From positions 1-14,084 of the forward strand of contig CAKSEO010000057.1 of the NCBI GenBank assembly GCA_934446565.1: a DNA stretch of 14,084 nt, given 5' to 3'. Positions 6,777-13,921 of the stretch are shown here, in pieces. The DNA comes from an uncultured Oscillospiraceae bacterium. Its GTDB lineage: Bacteria; Bacillota; Clostridia; Oscillospirales; Ruminococcaceae. Within the stretch, counting starts at the first letter, position 1, and each line of letters opens with the position of its first letter. The notes below the pieces were generated by a model, which was not told the DNA's origin, did no database searches, and saw only the letters and a list, made by a program, of their open reading frames with translations. Position numbers and translations under genes: made by a program.

Positions 6777-7535
6777 ATGTCAGAGAACACTACAAAGACC
6801 CCGGAGCAGGGAACCACCCGCCGCAGCAAGGAAGATATCCTGGAGATCATTATTGCGATATTTTTAGGTGTGACTGCGCTTGCAACGGCGTGGGCGTCCT
6901 GGATAGGTTCGCTCCATGGCGGCAACATGTCAACAAACTACACTAAGAGCAACAATCTTGCATCCGATGGAAACGCACGGTGGAACGAAGCGTCGCAGTC
7001 GCTCATGCAGGATATGCAGGTCTGGAACATGATAAGCGATTATCAGGTCGAGGTGCTCTACGCGAATGAGACCGGCGATGATAATAAGCTGTATGAAAGC
7101 GCATACAAGATAAAGTTCATCTGTGCCGACAATCTCACGGAGGACATTGCGGCGCTCATCAACTATGATTTTGATTATGACGTGGATCAGATCATAAACT
7201 GGGTGATAAATGATGAAAAATCTACTGTAAGCCCGTTCAGCAATCAGGAATTCATCAGCAGCTACTATACTGACGCACAGGAGATCCTTGCGGAGAGCGA
7301 AGCAGTGCTTGCAGAAGGTCAGCAGGATAACACCCGCGGAGATACGTTCAACCTTGTTACTGTAATATACTCAGTTGTGCTGTTCATGCTCGGTATCGTC
7401 GGAACTTTCCGCCGTCTGCCTAACCGCATGCTTATAACCTGTGTAGCCATTGCAGGTTTCCTGTTCGGAACTATCTACATGTTCACGATACCCATGCCCA
7501 CCGGATTCAGTTTCCTTAGTTTCTTTGGCGGCTGA
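6777..7535 (+). CDS. Three-TM membrane protein of unknown function
   Basis: I do not recognise a named function for this 252-residue protein. It has a short polar N-terminus (residues 1-20), TM1 at about 21-43 ending in the TAWASW motif, then ~145 polar, acidic residues. TM2 (about 191-211) and TM3 (about 218-236) follow, separated by the basic RRLPNR loop. The TM1 segment followed by a GG and an Ala/Asn-rich helix resembles a widespread uncharacterised membrane family with the same LATAW signature. By the positive-inside rule the N-terminus and the RRLPNR loop should be cytoplasmic, placing the long central domain outside. AAAGGAG precedes the ATG at 6777. The gene is monocistronic, with a promoter carrying two LytTR-type repeats shared with the clostripain gene, which suggests co-regulation. 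No clear terminator follows. Confidence 0.8.
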   Translation: MSENTTKTPEQGTTRRSKEDILEIIIAIFLGVTALATAWASWIGSLHGGNMSTNYTKSNNLASDGNARWNEASQSLMQDMQVWNMISDYQVEVLYANETGDDNKLYESAYKIKFICADNLTEDIAALINYDFDYDVDQIINWVINDEKSTVSPFSNQEFISSYYTDAQEILAESEAVLAEGQQDNTRGDTFNLVTVIYSVVLFMLGIVGTFRRLPNRMLITCVAIAGFLFGTIYMFTIPMPTGFSFLSFFGG

Positions 7536-7580
7536 TTTAAAGCGGATAATACAGGTTTGACATGTCCAGATGTTTTTCGT

Positions 7581-7635
7581 AACAATTAGGAAGTCTTTAG
7601 TAACAATTAGGAAGATTTTCGTAACAATTAGGAAG
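7581..7635 (+). promoter_or_regulatory. Three direct repeats, LytTR-type operator, upstream of the clostripain-family gene
   Basis: Three identical copies of AACAATTAGGAAG start at 7581, 7602 and 7623, exactly 21 bp (two helical turns) apart, with 8-bp spacers. The last copy begins 19 bp before the -35 hexamer at 7642, the same distance as in the 6713 promoter. The flanking GT before each copy is also conserved. Confidence 0.8.
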
Positions 7636-7641
7636 ATTTTC

Positions 7642-7670
7642 TTGACGATTTCATCACAAAGTGATAAAAT
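7642..7670 (+). promoter_or_regulatory. Promoter of the clostripain-family lipoprotein gene
   Basis: TTGACG (7642-7647) and TAAAAT (7665-7670) are separated by 17 bp. Both hexamers are slightly off consensus, which fits dependence on the adjacent repeat-bound activator. Transcription should start near 7677, giving a ~200-nt leader. Confidence 0.8.
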
Positions 7671-7676
7671 CAGACC

Positions 7677-7874
7677 ATCCCCCGATGACGGGGTAACGGT
7701 AAAAGCTGTCTGGTACGGATAGGCTTTGACCCGTCGGAACAGCTGCCGACGGGTTCAAACCGTGTTTAAATGTTGCAATGGGTTTGGTAAATATATAAGA
7801 AGTTCCGGGGAGCTGCCTGAATGAGGAGCTCCCCGGAGAGCGTTATGGACGGAATTCAATATCAGGAGGAGAAC
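7677..7874 (+). ncRNA. Structured 5' leader RNA of unassigned class
   Basis: The ~200-nt untranslated leader holds several perfect stems. CCCCG/CGGGG closes an ATGA loop (7680-7693). ACCCGTCGG (7729-7737) pairs with CCGACGGGT (7746-7754). An 11-bp stem TCCGGGGAGCT (7804-7814) pairs with AGCTCCCCGGA (7827-7837) and has no T-run, so it is not a terminator. ACGGT (7696-7700) can close the middle domain with ACCGT (7759-7763). AGCTGT (7704-7709) can pair with ACAGCT (7739-7744) in the hairpin loop, making a pseudoknot. I could not match it to c-di-GMP, cobalamin, T-box or other riboswitch cores. The SD AGGAGGAG (7864-7871) lies outside the last stem. Confidence 0.5.
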
Positions 7875-10028
7875 ATGAGAACTAAGAAATGTATTGCCGC
7901 CATCGTTTCAGCAGCGCTGCTGCTTTCGATAACAGGCTGTTCCGGAGACGGAGAGGATTTTTGGGCTACGGACGAGGCGGCTCCGGACTCCGGTACATCG
8001 GAACATGCGCCTGCTGTGACCACAGGCGATCCTGCGGAAGAATACGACAATACCGGTCGTGTATTTGAGAACGGTGCGACTCAGCTTGCCCAGTACGATG
8101 GCAGCCTGAATATCCACCGCCGTACGCGTTCAGCGAACGCTCCGATAGGAGACGACGGCTGGACTATCCTGGTCTACCTCTGCGGAACTGACCTCGAGAG
8201 CGATTGCTCAGCGGCTTCAATAGATATTGAGGAGGCATTGTACGGCACTTCCAGCGATAATGTGCGTATAGTCTACCAGACCGGCGGCACCGCTGAATGG
8301 AACGAGTACTATGGTATCTCTAACAGCGTTTCGCAGCGTTATGTGACGAACAACGGCGAGCTTGAGCTCGTTGACGAGTTTGCTCTTTCCAATATGGGCG
8401 ACCCGCAGACGCTGGCGGATTTCGTTTCCTGGGGAGTTGAAAACTATCCGGCGGAGCACATGGGGCTGGTGTTCTGGAATCACGGCGGCGGAAGCATAAG
8501 CGGCGTCTGCTTCGATGAGATGAATTATTCCGACAGCCTTTCCCTCCGTGAGATAGACAGCGCGCTGAATTCCGTGTACGACCAGATGAGCGACAAGTTC
8601 GAATTCATCGGCTTTGACGCATGCCTTATGAGCACGCTTGAGACTGCGAATATCATCGCTCCGTACGCGCGCTATATGTTTGCGTCCGAAGAGACCGAGC
8701 CGGGCGGCGGCTGGAACTACACCGACATCATGGATTACCTTGCTGAAAATCCCGGCGCGACCGGTGCAGATTTAGGCGAGATGCAGTGCCAGAGCTACTA
8801 TCAGCACTGCATTGACAACGGCGACCCTGACGGCACCACATTTGCGATAACCGACCTATCAAAAATAAACGACCTGCTTACCGCTTTCGACGCGACTGCA
8901 AAGGAAATGTACGAGAGCGACAGCATGGCTGAGATAGCCCGCGCGGTTTATTCTGCTGACAATTTCGGCGGAAACAACAGAAACGAGGGCTACACGAACA
9001 TGGTAGACCTCCTGGGACTCCTGAACGCCGTAGAGCCCTACGCGCCATCCGCAGCTGACGCGATAAGCAAGCTGGAATCGGCAGTCATATACAGCGTCAA
9101 CGGCGACAACCACGAGGGTGCAGGCGGACTTTCGCTGTACTACCCGCTGTCCGTACAGGGCACTGAGGAACTGTCAGTGTTCTCGGATATCTGCACAAGC
9201 GCCTATTACCTCGCGTTCGTTGACGCAGTGGCATACGGCACCACCGGCGGTGACGTAGGCAGCTACGACAACAGCAGCCTGCTGAATGACTGCGACGATA
9301 TCTGGAACGACGGATACACTGTTGATTCCAACGTTGGTTCCAACTACAACGATGTTTCTTACGCTGACGATAACAGCACCATCGGCATAGAGAGCATATA
9401 TTTCGATGACGAAGGAACTTACACTGTACAGCTCTCTGATATGAGCACGTTCAACTATGCGTCCTGTACGCTGTTTATGACCCTTGACGACATGCAGGTA
9501 TACCTTGGCGAGGATGATGAAGTCCTGACTGATTTTGATTCCATGGTGCTTATGGATGACTTTGACGGCTCCTGGCCGTCGATAGACGGACAGCCACTGG
9601 CGATAGTCGCGGTTAGCGTAAACAAGGACCGCTCGGTCTATACCGCGCCGATATCGCTCAACGGCGAGCAGACCAACCTGCGTATCGAGTTTGACCGCAA
9701 CAACGGCGAATGGAACATATGCGGCACATGGTCCGGTATCGACCCGGAGACCGGCATCGCCTCAAGAGATGTGAAGCCGCTCAGCGAGGGCGATGTTATC
9801 GCGCCTGGATATTTCATATTCTCCAGCGATTTCAACGACTACGCTTATGGCGATGATATCACGGTAAACGGTGAGCTTGAGATCAGCTACGAAGCGCTTC
9901 CTGCTGCTGATTACAGCTACTCTATGTCGCTGTATGACATTTATGGCAACTACTATTATACTCCCAGCGTGACTTTCACAGTTGACGAGGATGGCGGAAT
10001 GCGTTTCTATCCTGGCGAACTGTCTTGA
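7875..10028 (+). CDS. Clostripain-family (peptidase C11) lipoprotein
   Basis: This is a 717-residue secreted cysteine peptidase homologue. Residues 1-22 are a lipoprotein signal peptide with lipobox ITGC and Cys22 as the lipid-modified residue. An acidic Ser/Asp/Glu-rich linker of about 70 residues follows. The C11 domain starts near Trp96 (WTILVYLCGTDLE) and carries the catalytic pair His203 in FWNHGGGS and Cys250 in FDACLMS. The last ~240 residues (from about 475) are beta-rich and unassigned. Family members usually cleave after Arg or Lys, but the specificity here is not known. I chose the ATG at 7875, which has AGGAGGAG upstream and yields a clean signal peptide. A start at 7821 would lie in a strong leader hairpin and prefix 18 polar residues. 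The promoter bears three LytTR-type repeats. The gene is convergent with the hybrid kinase, sharing a terminator. Confidence 0.92.
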   Translation: MRTKKCIAAIVSAALLLSITGCSGDGEDFWATDEAAPDSGTSEHAPAVTTGDPAEEYDNTGRVFENGATQLAQYDGSLNIHRRTRSANAPIGDDGWTILVYLCGTDLESDCSAASIDIEEALYGTSSDNVRIVYQTGGTAEWNEYYGISNSVSQRYVTNNGELELVDEFALSNMGDPQTLADFVSWGVENYPAEHMGLVFWNHGGGSISGVCFDEMNYSDSLSLREIDSALNSVYDQMSDKFEFIGFDACLMSTLETANIIAPYARYMFASEETEPGGGWNYTDIMDYLAENPGATGADLGEMQCQSYYQHCIDNGDPDGTTFAITDLSKINDLLTAFDATAKEMYESDSMAEIARAVYSADNFGGNNRNEGYTNMVDLLGLLNAVEPYAPSAADAISKLESAVIYSVNGDNHEGAGGLSLYYPLSVQGTEELSVFSDICTSAYYLAFVDAVAYGTTGGDVGSYDNSSLLNDCDDIWNDGYTVDSNVGSNYNDVSYADDNSTIGIESIYFDDEGTYTVQLSDMSTFNYASCTLFMTLDDMQVYLGEDDEVLTDFDSMVLMDDFDGSWPSIDGQPLAIVAVSVNKDRSVYTAPISLNGEQTNLRIEFDRNNGEWNICGTWSGIDPETGIASRDVKPLSEGDVIAPGYFIFSSDFNDYAYGDDITVNGELEISYEALPAADYSYSMSLYDIYGNYYYTPSVTFTVDEDGGMRFYPGELS

Positions 10029-10052
10029 GATTGATTTCTTCCTCCTAAAATA

Positions 10053-10090
10053 TGAGCCCCTCCGTAATTCTGGTACGGAGGGGCTCAATG
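10053..10090. terminator. Bidirectional terminator between the clostripain-family gene and the hybrid kinase gene
   Basis: A perfect 14-bp stem, TGAGCCCCTCCGTA (10053-10066) with TACGGAGGGGCTCA (10074-10087), has a 7-nt loop. ATGTTT follows on the plus strand and ATATTTTAG on the minus strand. The minus-strand gene ends at 10092, only a few bases away. Confidence 0.85.
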
Positions 10091-10091
10091 T

Positions 10092-12689
10092 TTACCGTAT
10101 TGTTTCAGGCTCTGTGCATTTATCCGGTTTAGCCGGTTTAGCCAATTTAGCCAATTTAGCCAATTTAGCCAACCTTTCGGCCTCTGACGCGGCTTCGGTG
10201 ATCGCCGCAGATATCCTGCGCTGGAGTTCGGGAAGCGGAGCGGCGCTGCCGGCACGGGCGGTCTGCTCAGCCTGGAAGCACAGCTCCCCGGCGTCGTCTG
10301 CGCCTATCCCTCGGGCGTTGTTTTTCAATCCGTGCACCAACGTCGTGTAAAGTTCAAGGTCGTTATCTGAAAGCGCCTTTGAAAGCCGCTCGAGTGAACG
10401 CGGAGCTTCATCGGCGAATATTTGCAGGAGTTCCTTATAGAATTCCGGGTCGTTGTCGGAGTATTCAAGACCCTTTGCAGTATTCAGCACCGAGCCGTCT
10501 GGAAGCGGGGCGATTTTTTTCCGCTGACCAGTTTCCTCAGAGTCTGATTCGGATATCATTCCGGGAATGAACCTGATCAGCGTCTGTTCCAGTTCCTCGG
10601 AGATTATCGGCTTCGAAAGGTAATCATCGAATCCCTCGTTCAGGTATCGCTCCCTTGCACCGACGACCGCGTCGGCGGTCAGCACCGCGACGGGAACGTC
10701 CCGGCACAGCCCCTGCGGGTCGCTGCGGAGCTTTTGAAGCGCTTCCACGCCGGACATCCCTGGCATCATTGCGTCAAGCATTATCAGATCGAAACGCTGT
10801 TTCCTTGCGAGCATCAGAATTTCATCACCGCTTTCGGCGGTTGTTACTTTCGCCTGCGTTCTGTGGAGCAGCTTTTCGATGACAACGCGGTTGTAGCGGT
10901 TGTCGTCCACAGCGAGTATCCTGGCGTCCGGGCAGATGAAATGCCGTCTGTCAACCGGAACCCGCGTCGGGAGCTCCGGCGTGAATTCACCCATGGGAGC
11001 TGCGTCCGCGATATCCTGCGGGATTTTCAGCGTGAAAGTGCTCCCGACATCGGGGGTGCTTTCGGCAGTTATGGAGCCACCCATTATCTCAACGATGTTC
11101 TTTGTTATCGGCAGGCCAAGCCCCACGCCGTCGCCCACCGCGCCTATACGTTCGAAGTTATTGAAAATAAGCGGCAGCTTTTCCGGCGAGATACCGCAGC
11201 CACTGTCAGCGATGGTCAGCACCATTGAGCCGCCGTTCATCTCCGCCGTCAGTCTGACGAAGCCTGTGCGGGTGTATTTCACTGCGTTGGTGAGCAGGTT
11301 TACCGCCATCTGCTTGATACGCGCCGGGTCGCCGACCAATCTGCGCGGGAGCTCCGGACTTATGCGGAAATCAAGCTCCAGCCCTTTTTCCTCGGCTTTC
11401 TGGATCACCAGAAGCCGCACCTCCCGGAACAGCGTCAGCGTGTCATATTCTGTGCACTCCACAGTGAGCATTCCGGATTCAGCCTTTGAGATATCCAGTA
11501 TCTCGTTTATCAGGGTCAGCAGCATGCTGCCCGCGTCCGCAATGTCTGCGGAGTATTCCTGTACCTCGGGATCGGACGATGTGCGCATGACCATCTCATT
11601 CAGTCCGAGCATCGTATTTATCGGGGTTCGTATTTCGTGGCTCATGCGTGCGAGAAATTCGGATTTTGCGGTGTTTGCGGCGTTTATCTCATCAAGGCGC
11701 TGCTGATACTTCGTCATGTTGATGAGCCAGATGACGTAGCCGCAGGGGGAGCTGAATTCCTGGATACGTTCCGCGCGGAGCTCGTAAACGCTGCCGCCTA
11801 TACTGACCGTGCTCACTCTGCCGGAGAGCGCTTCTTTCACGACGGCATGACCGGAGGGTGACTTCATCTCTGAAAGCTCCGGAAGTATCCGCTTGGCGGT
11901 GGCGTTCATGTATATGAGCCCGCCGTGCTCGTCAAGCATGACGACTCCCTCGTCTCCCGAGTCGAGAACGTTCGCCGGAGCGGACACTACCGACGCGAAA
12001 TACCCGTAGCGTATCATGGATTCGTACATGCAGAAAACCAGAACGAACGCGCCGAACGCGAACGGATTGTAGCTCCCGAACAGCCCGCACCATTTCATCA
12101 CAAGCTCTATGCCCATCGCGGAAATACCGCCGAGAATAAGCGCGATACGTCGGTGTTGTATCTTGTTGCTGGTTTTGGTCAGAGCGTTTATCAGGTTTAC
12201 GACGATGAAGATTATAATGAATAGTATCACCGAATAGGTGACGAACCAGAACGGACCCTTGCCGACGTTGATTCGGGAATAGATACCGTCGTATTCTATT
12301 TCCATGGACGAGTAGAACAGTCCGTGATTTTTTTCAGGAGTCGTTGCTGTCGTCTGCATGGCGATGAAGCTTGCCAGGTCAAGTACGCCAAGGGTCATCC
12401 ACATGGGCTTCGAAACTTTGAATCCACCCATGCTGGAGGTGAAATACAGCAGCGAAAGCGAGAACGGATACATCCCGATGTACTGCATTTTCAGCGCCAG
12501 TATCGCTTTTTGAGTGGTGTCGGAATCCAGCATTTCAAGGTACATCCCGAAAATGAGGATGAACAGCGAAAAGCAGGTCAGCATGAACGACAGCTTAGCC
12601 GGAGATGTGGTGTTCCGGATGCACATTAGAAACAGCAGTGCGACTCCCGCCAGCACGACGATATGAACGCCGCAGAATAACAGGTACAT
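10092..12689 (-). CDS. 7TM hybrid sensor histidine kinase (HisKA-HATPase-REC-HPt)
   Basis: This 865-residue multidomain kinase starts with about seven TM helices (residues ~1-220), resembling the 7TM histidine-kinase N-terminal sensor domain. A PAS-like segment follows (~225-330, DEGVVMLDEHGGLIYMN). The HisKA domain has His351 in MSHEIRTP. The HATPase domain shows the N box NLLTNAVKYT (~467), DSGCGIS, FERIG and GVGLGLP. The receiver domain has acceptor Asp639 in MLDAMMPG and Lys in LSKP. The C-terminal HPt domain has His786 in VHGLKNNARG. All phosphorelay residues are intact, so a His-Asp-His relay to a separate regulator is expected. The extreme C-terminus is a LAK-repeat tail encoded by a 9-bp repeat. 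GGAGG lies 6 nt before the ATG at 12689, inside the end of the response-regulator gene, whose stop is 1 nt away, so the two are translationally coupled. The signal sensed is unknown. Confidence 0.93.
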   Translation of the reverse strand: MYLLFCGVHIVVLAGVALLFLMCIRNTTSPAKLSFMLTCFSLFILIFGMYLEMLDSDTTQKAILALKMQYIGMYPFSLSLLYFTSSMGGFKVSKPMWMTLGVLDLASFIAMQTTATTPEKNHGLFYSSMEIEYDGIYSRINVGKGPFWFVTYSVILFIIIFIVVNLINALTKTSNKIQHRRIALILGGISAMGIELVMKWCGLFGSYNPFAFGAFVLVFCMYESMIRYGYFASVVSAPANVLDSGDEGVVMLDEHGGLIYMNATAKRILPELSEMKSPSGHAVVKEALSGRVSTVSIGGSVYELRAERIQEFSSPCGYVIWLINMTKYQQRLDEINAANTAKSEFLARMSHEIRTPINTMLGLNEMVMRTSSDPEVQEYSADIADAGSMLLTLINEILDISKAESGMLTVECTEYDTLTLFREVRLLVIQKAEEKGLELDFRISPELPRRLVGDPARIKQMAVNLLTNAVKYTRTGFVRLTAEMNGGSMVLTIADSGCGISPEKLPLIFNNFERIGAVGDGVGLGLPITKNIVEIMGGSITAESTPDVGSTFTLKIPQDIADAAPMGEFTPELPTRVPVDRRHFICPDARILAVDDNRYNRVVIEKLLHRTQAKVTTAESGDEILMLARKQRFDLIMLDAMMPGMSGVEALQKLRSDPQGLCRDVPVAVLTADAVVGARERYLNEGFDDYLSKPIISEELEQTLIRFIPGMISESDSEETGQRKKIAPLPDGSVLNTAKGLEYSDNDPEFYKELLQIFADEAPRSLERLSKALSDNDLELYTTLVHGLKNNARGIGADDAGELCFQAEQTARAGSAAPLPELQRRISAAITEAASEAERLAKLAKLAKLAKPAKPDKCTEPETIR
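10124..10172. repeat. 9-bp tandem repeat in the 3' end of the hybrid kinase gene
   Basis: Two CCGGTTTAG units (10124-10141) are followed by three CCAATTTAG units (10142-10168) and a partial CCAA. Because the unit is 9 bp, slippage changes the protein by whole LAK/PAK triplets without a frameshift. The encoded tail reads RLAKLAKLAKLAKPAKP. Confidence 0.9.
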
Positions 12690-12690
12690 A

Positions 12691-13416
12691 TCAGTCCTCC
12701 GTTCTGCCGCCGGGGGATTTTATCTGATCCCTGACGGAACGGCGCAGCCTTACCGGGACTATAAGCGAATCTCCTCCCTGGAACGTCAGTTCACCGGAAT
12801 CCTGGTCGAAGCTTTCAACTGCGGAAAGGTTGGCAATGTAGCTTCTGCCGCACATCAGGAAGTCAGTCTCTTCTGCGAGCTGCCCGAAAAGGCTGCTCAG
12901 CGGGGAATATACCCTGACCTCTCCGGCGGATGTGTGGAGGACTGTGCCGTGTCCGGATGATTCTGCGAATCTCAGTGTGTTCAGGTAAATGTTTATCTCC
13001 TCGCGCCCCTGCATAACGGTGATGAACCGGCGGGACTCCTCGAAAAGTCGGCTGAACCTTTTCATTGCCCGGACGAAATCCTCGTGTGTGAACGGCTTAT
13101 GGAGGTAGCCGTCAGCGCCAATGCTGAACGCCTTTACAGCGTGCTGTTCTGAGGAGGTAGTGAAGACCAGTCCGTTTTCCATTCCGAGGTCGATAAGCTT
13201 TTCTGCGGCGTCCATGCCATTGGTGCCGTCCATGTAGATATCTAGGAAAATAACGGCGGGCTTTTCCGGCGAGCGCTCGTACTCTCCGAGGAGCTCGTCC
13301 GCGCTGCCGAACACTTTCACCGTGACCGCTGCGCCCTTTTCCTTTGCGTAGCTCTCTATGTTATGTACCAGCCGCAGCTGGTCCGCCCTTGAATCATCGC
13401 ATATGTAAATTAGCAT
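12691..13416 (-). CDS. LytTR-family response regulator (REC-LytTR)
   Basis: This is a 241-residue transcription regulator. The receiver domain (residues 1-~120) has the acidic pair Asp7/Asp8, acceptor Asp59 in FLDIYMDG, Thr86/Thr87 and Lys107 in LHKPF. The C-terminal LytTR DNA-binding domain (about 135-235) includes the typical end CGRSYIANLSAVESF followed by the strands GELTFQGGDSLIVPV. LytTR proteins (AgrA, ComE, VirR, AlgR) bind paired 9-10 bp direct repeats about two helical turns apart. Such repeats occur in this window before the three-TM gene and the clostripain-family gene, which makes them the obvious candidate targets. No copy was found near its own promoter. It is first in a two-gene operon with the hybrid kinase. 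GGAGGG precedes the ATG at 13416. The class is secure, the targets are inferred. Confidence 0.93.
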   Translation of the reverse strand: MLIYICDDSRADQLRLVHNIESYAKEKGAAVTVKVFGSADELLGEYERSPEKPAVIFLDIYMDGTNGMDAAEKLIDLGMENGLVFTTSSEQHAVKAFSIGADGYLHKPFTHEDFVRAMKRFSRLFEESRRFITVMQGREEINIYLNTLRFAESSGHGTVLHTSAGEVRVYSPLSSLFGQLAEETDFLMCGRSYIANLSAVESFDQDSGELTFQGGDSLIVPVRLRRSVRDQIKSPGGRTED

Positions 13417-13455
13417 GTAGCCCTCCGTATTTCTATGTGGAAATAATATATAGAT

Positions 13456-13484
13456 ATTTTACCATAAAAAAGATGAGTTGTAAA
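13456..13484 (-). promoter_or_regulatory. Promoter of the LytTR regulator/hybrid kinase operon
   Basis: On the minus strand, TTTACA (13484-13479) and TAAAAT (13461-13456) are separated by 17 bp, and TGG just before the -10 gives an extended -10. It is divergent from the DUF378 gene. No AACAATTAGG copy is present, so autoregulation by the same repeats is not indicated. Confidence 0.7.
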
Positions 13485-13571
13485 GAAATAAATCGACATA
13501 ATAATCCGGCGTGTTTTGTGCATAATAACAGCAGCGGGAAAGTCCGCGCAATTTTGAAAGGTGGGAAAAAA

Positions 13572-13781
13572 ATGTGGATAGATAAACTTGCACTCGTTCT
13601 GCTGATAATCGGCGGGCTCAACTGGGGTCTTGTCGGGATATTCAGTTTTGACCTGGTGGCGTGGCTTTTTGGAGGTCAGGGCGCTGTTATCAGCCGTATC
13701 GTCTATATCCTGGTTGCATTGTCGGCGGCATGGTGCATATCGCTGCTCTTCCGGGATACGACTACGGCTGAGCAGGCGTGA
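13572..13781 (+). CDS. DUF378-family small membrane protein
   Basis: This 69-residue protein has two hydrophobic segments (about residues 6-25 and 39-60) around a short turn. The GGLNWGLVGIFSFDLVAWLFG block is the hallmark of the DUF378 (YuzA-like) family, whose function is unknown. I chose the ATG at 13572 because AAAGGTGGG lies just upstream and the product matches the usual family length of about 70. A longer in-frame reading from 13344 would run through the divergent regulator's 5' end and promoter and is not credible. The gene is transcribed divergently from the LytTR operon and ends at its own strong terminator. I found no clear -35/-10 pair for it; a TGTGCATAAT extended -10-like element near 13518 is the best weak candidate. 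Confidence 0.85.
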   Translation: MWIDKLALVLLIIGGLNWGLVGIFSFDLVAWLFGGQGAVISRIVYILVALSAAWCISLLFRDTTTAEQA

Positions 13782-13806
13782 GCGCAGCTTTCGCCGGATA
13801 TTGACT

Positions 13807-13837
13807 GCGGCTTTGTTTACGACAGAGCCGCTTTTTT
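13807..13837 (+). terminator. Rho-independent terminator of the DUF378 gene
   Basis: GCGGCTTTGT (13807-13816) pairs with ACAGAGCCGC (13822-13831) through one wobble. The loop is TTACG and TTTTTT follows (13832-13837). Confidence 0.92.
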
Positions 13838-13921
13838 CTGTCCAGAGTTTTCTATACTGTCTCAGCTTGACGGAAAAGCTATAATTTATGTTTGTTAGGA
13901 ACATTGTAATTTGCATCACTA

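Noticed and set aside
7557..7585. TTGACA at 7557-7562 with TAACAA 17 bp downstream as another promoter
   Set aside because: The -10 is poor and falls on the first direct repeat. The promoter at 7642-7670 explains the gene better.
6673..7635. The 21-bp spaced repeats as a CRISPR array or phage iterons
   Set aside because: The repeats are only 13 bp with 8-bp spacers, occur in two promoter-proximal groups, and have no cas or replication genes nearby.
7741..7765. GGGTTCAAACCGT resembles a tRNA T-arm
   Set aside because: No acceptor, D or anticodon arms can be drawn around it, and the T-stem pairing fails when the loop is set in the standard register.
7804..7837. The 11-bp leader hairpin as a terminator
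   Set aside because: No T-run follows the stem, and the protease gene lies directly downstream in the same direction.
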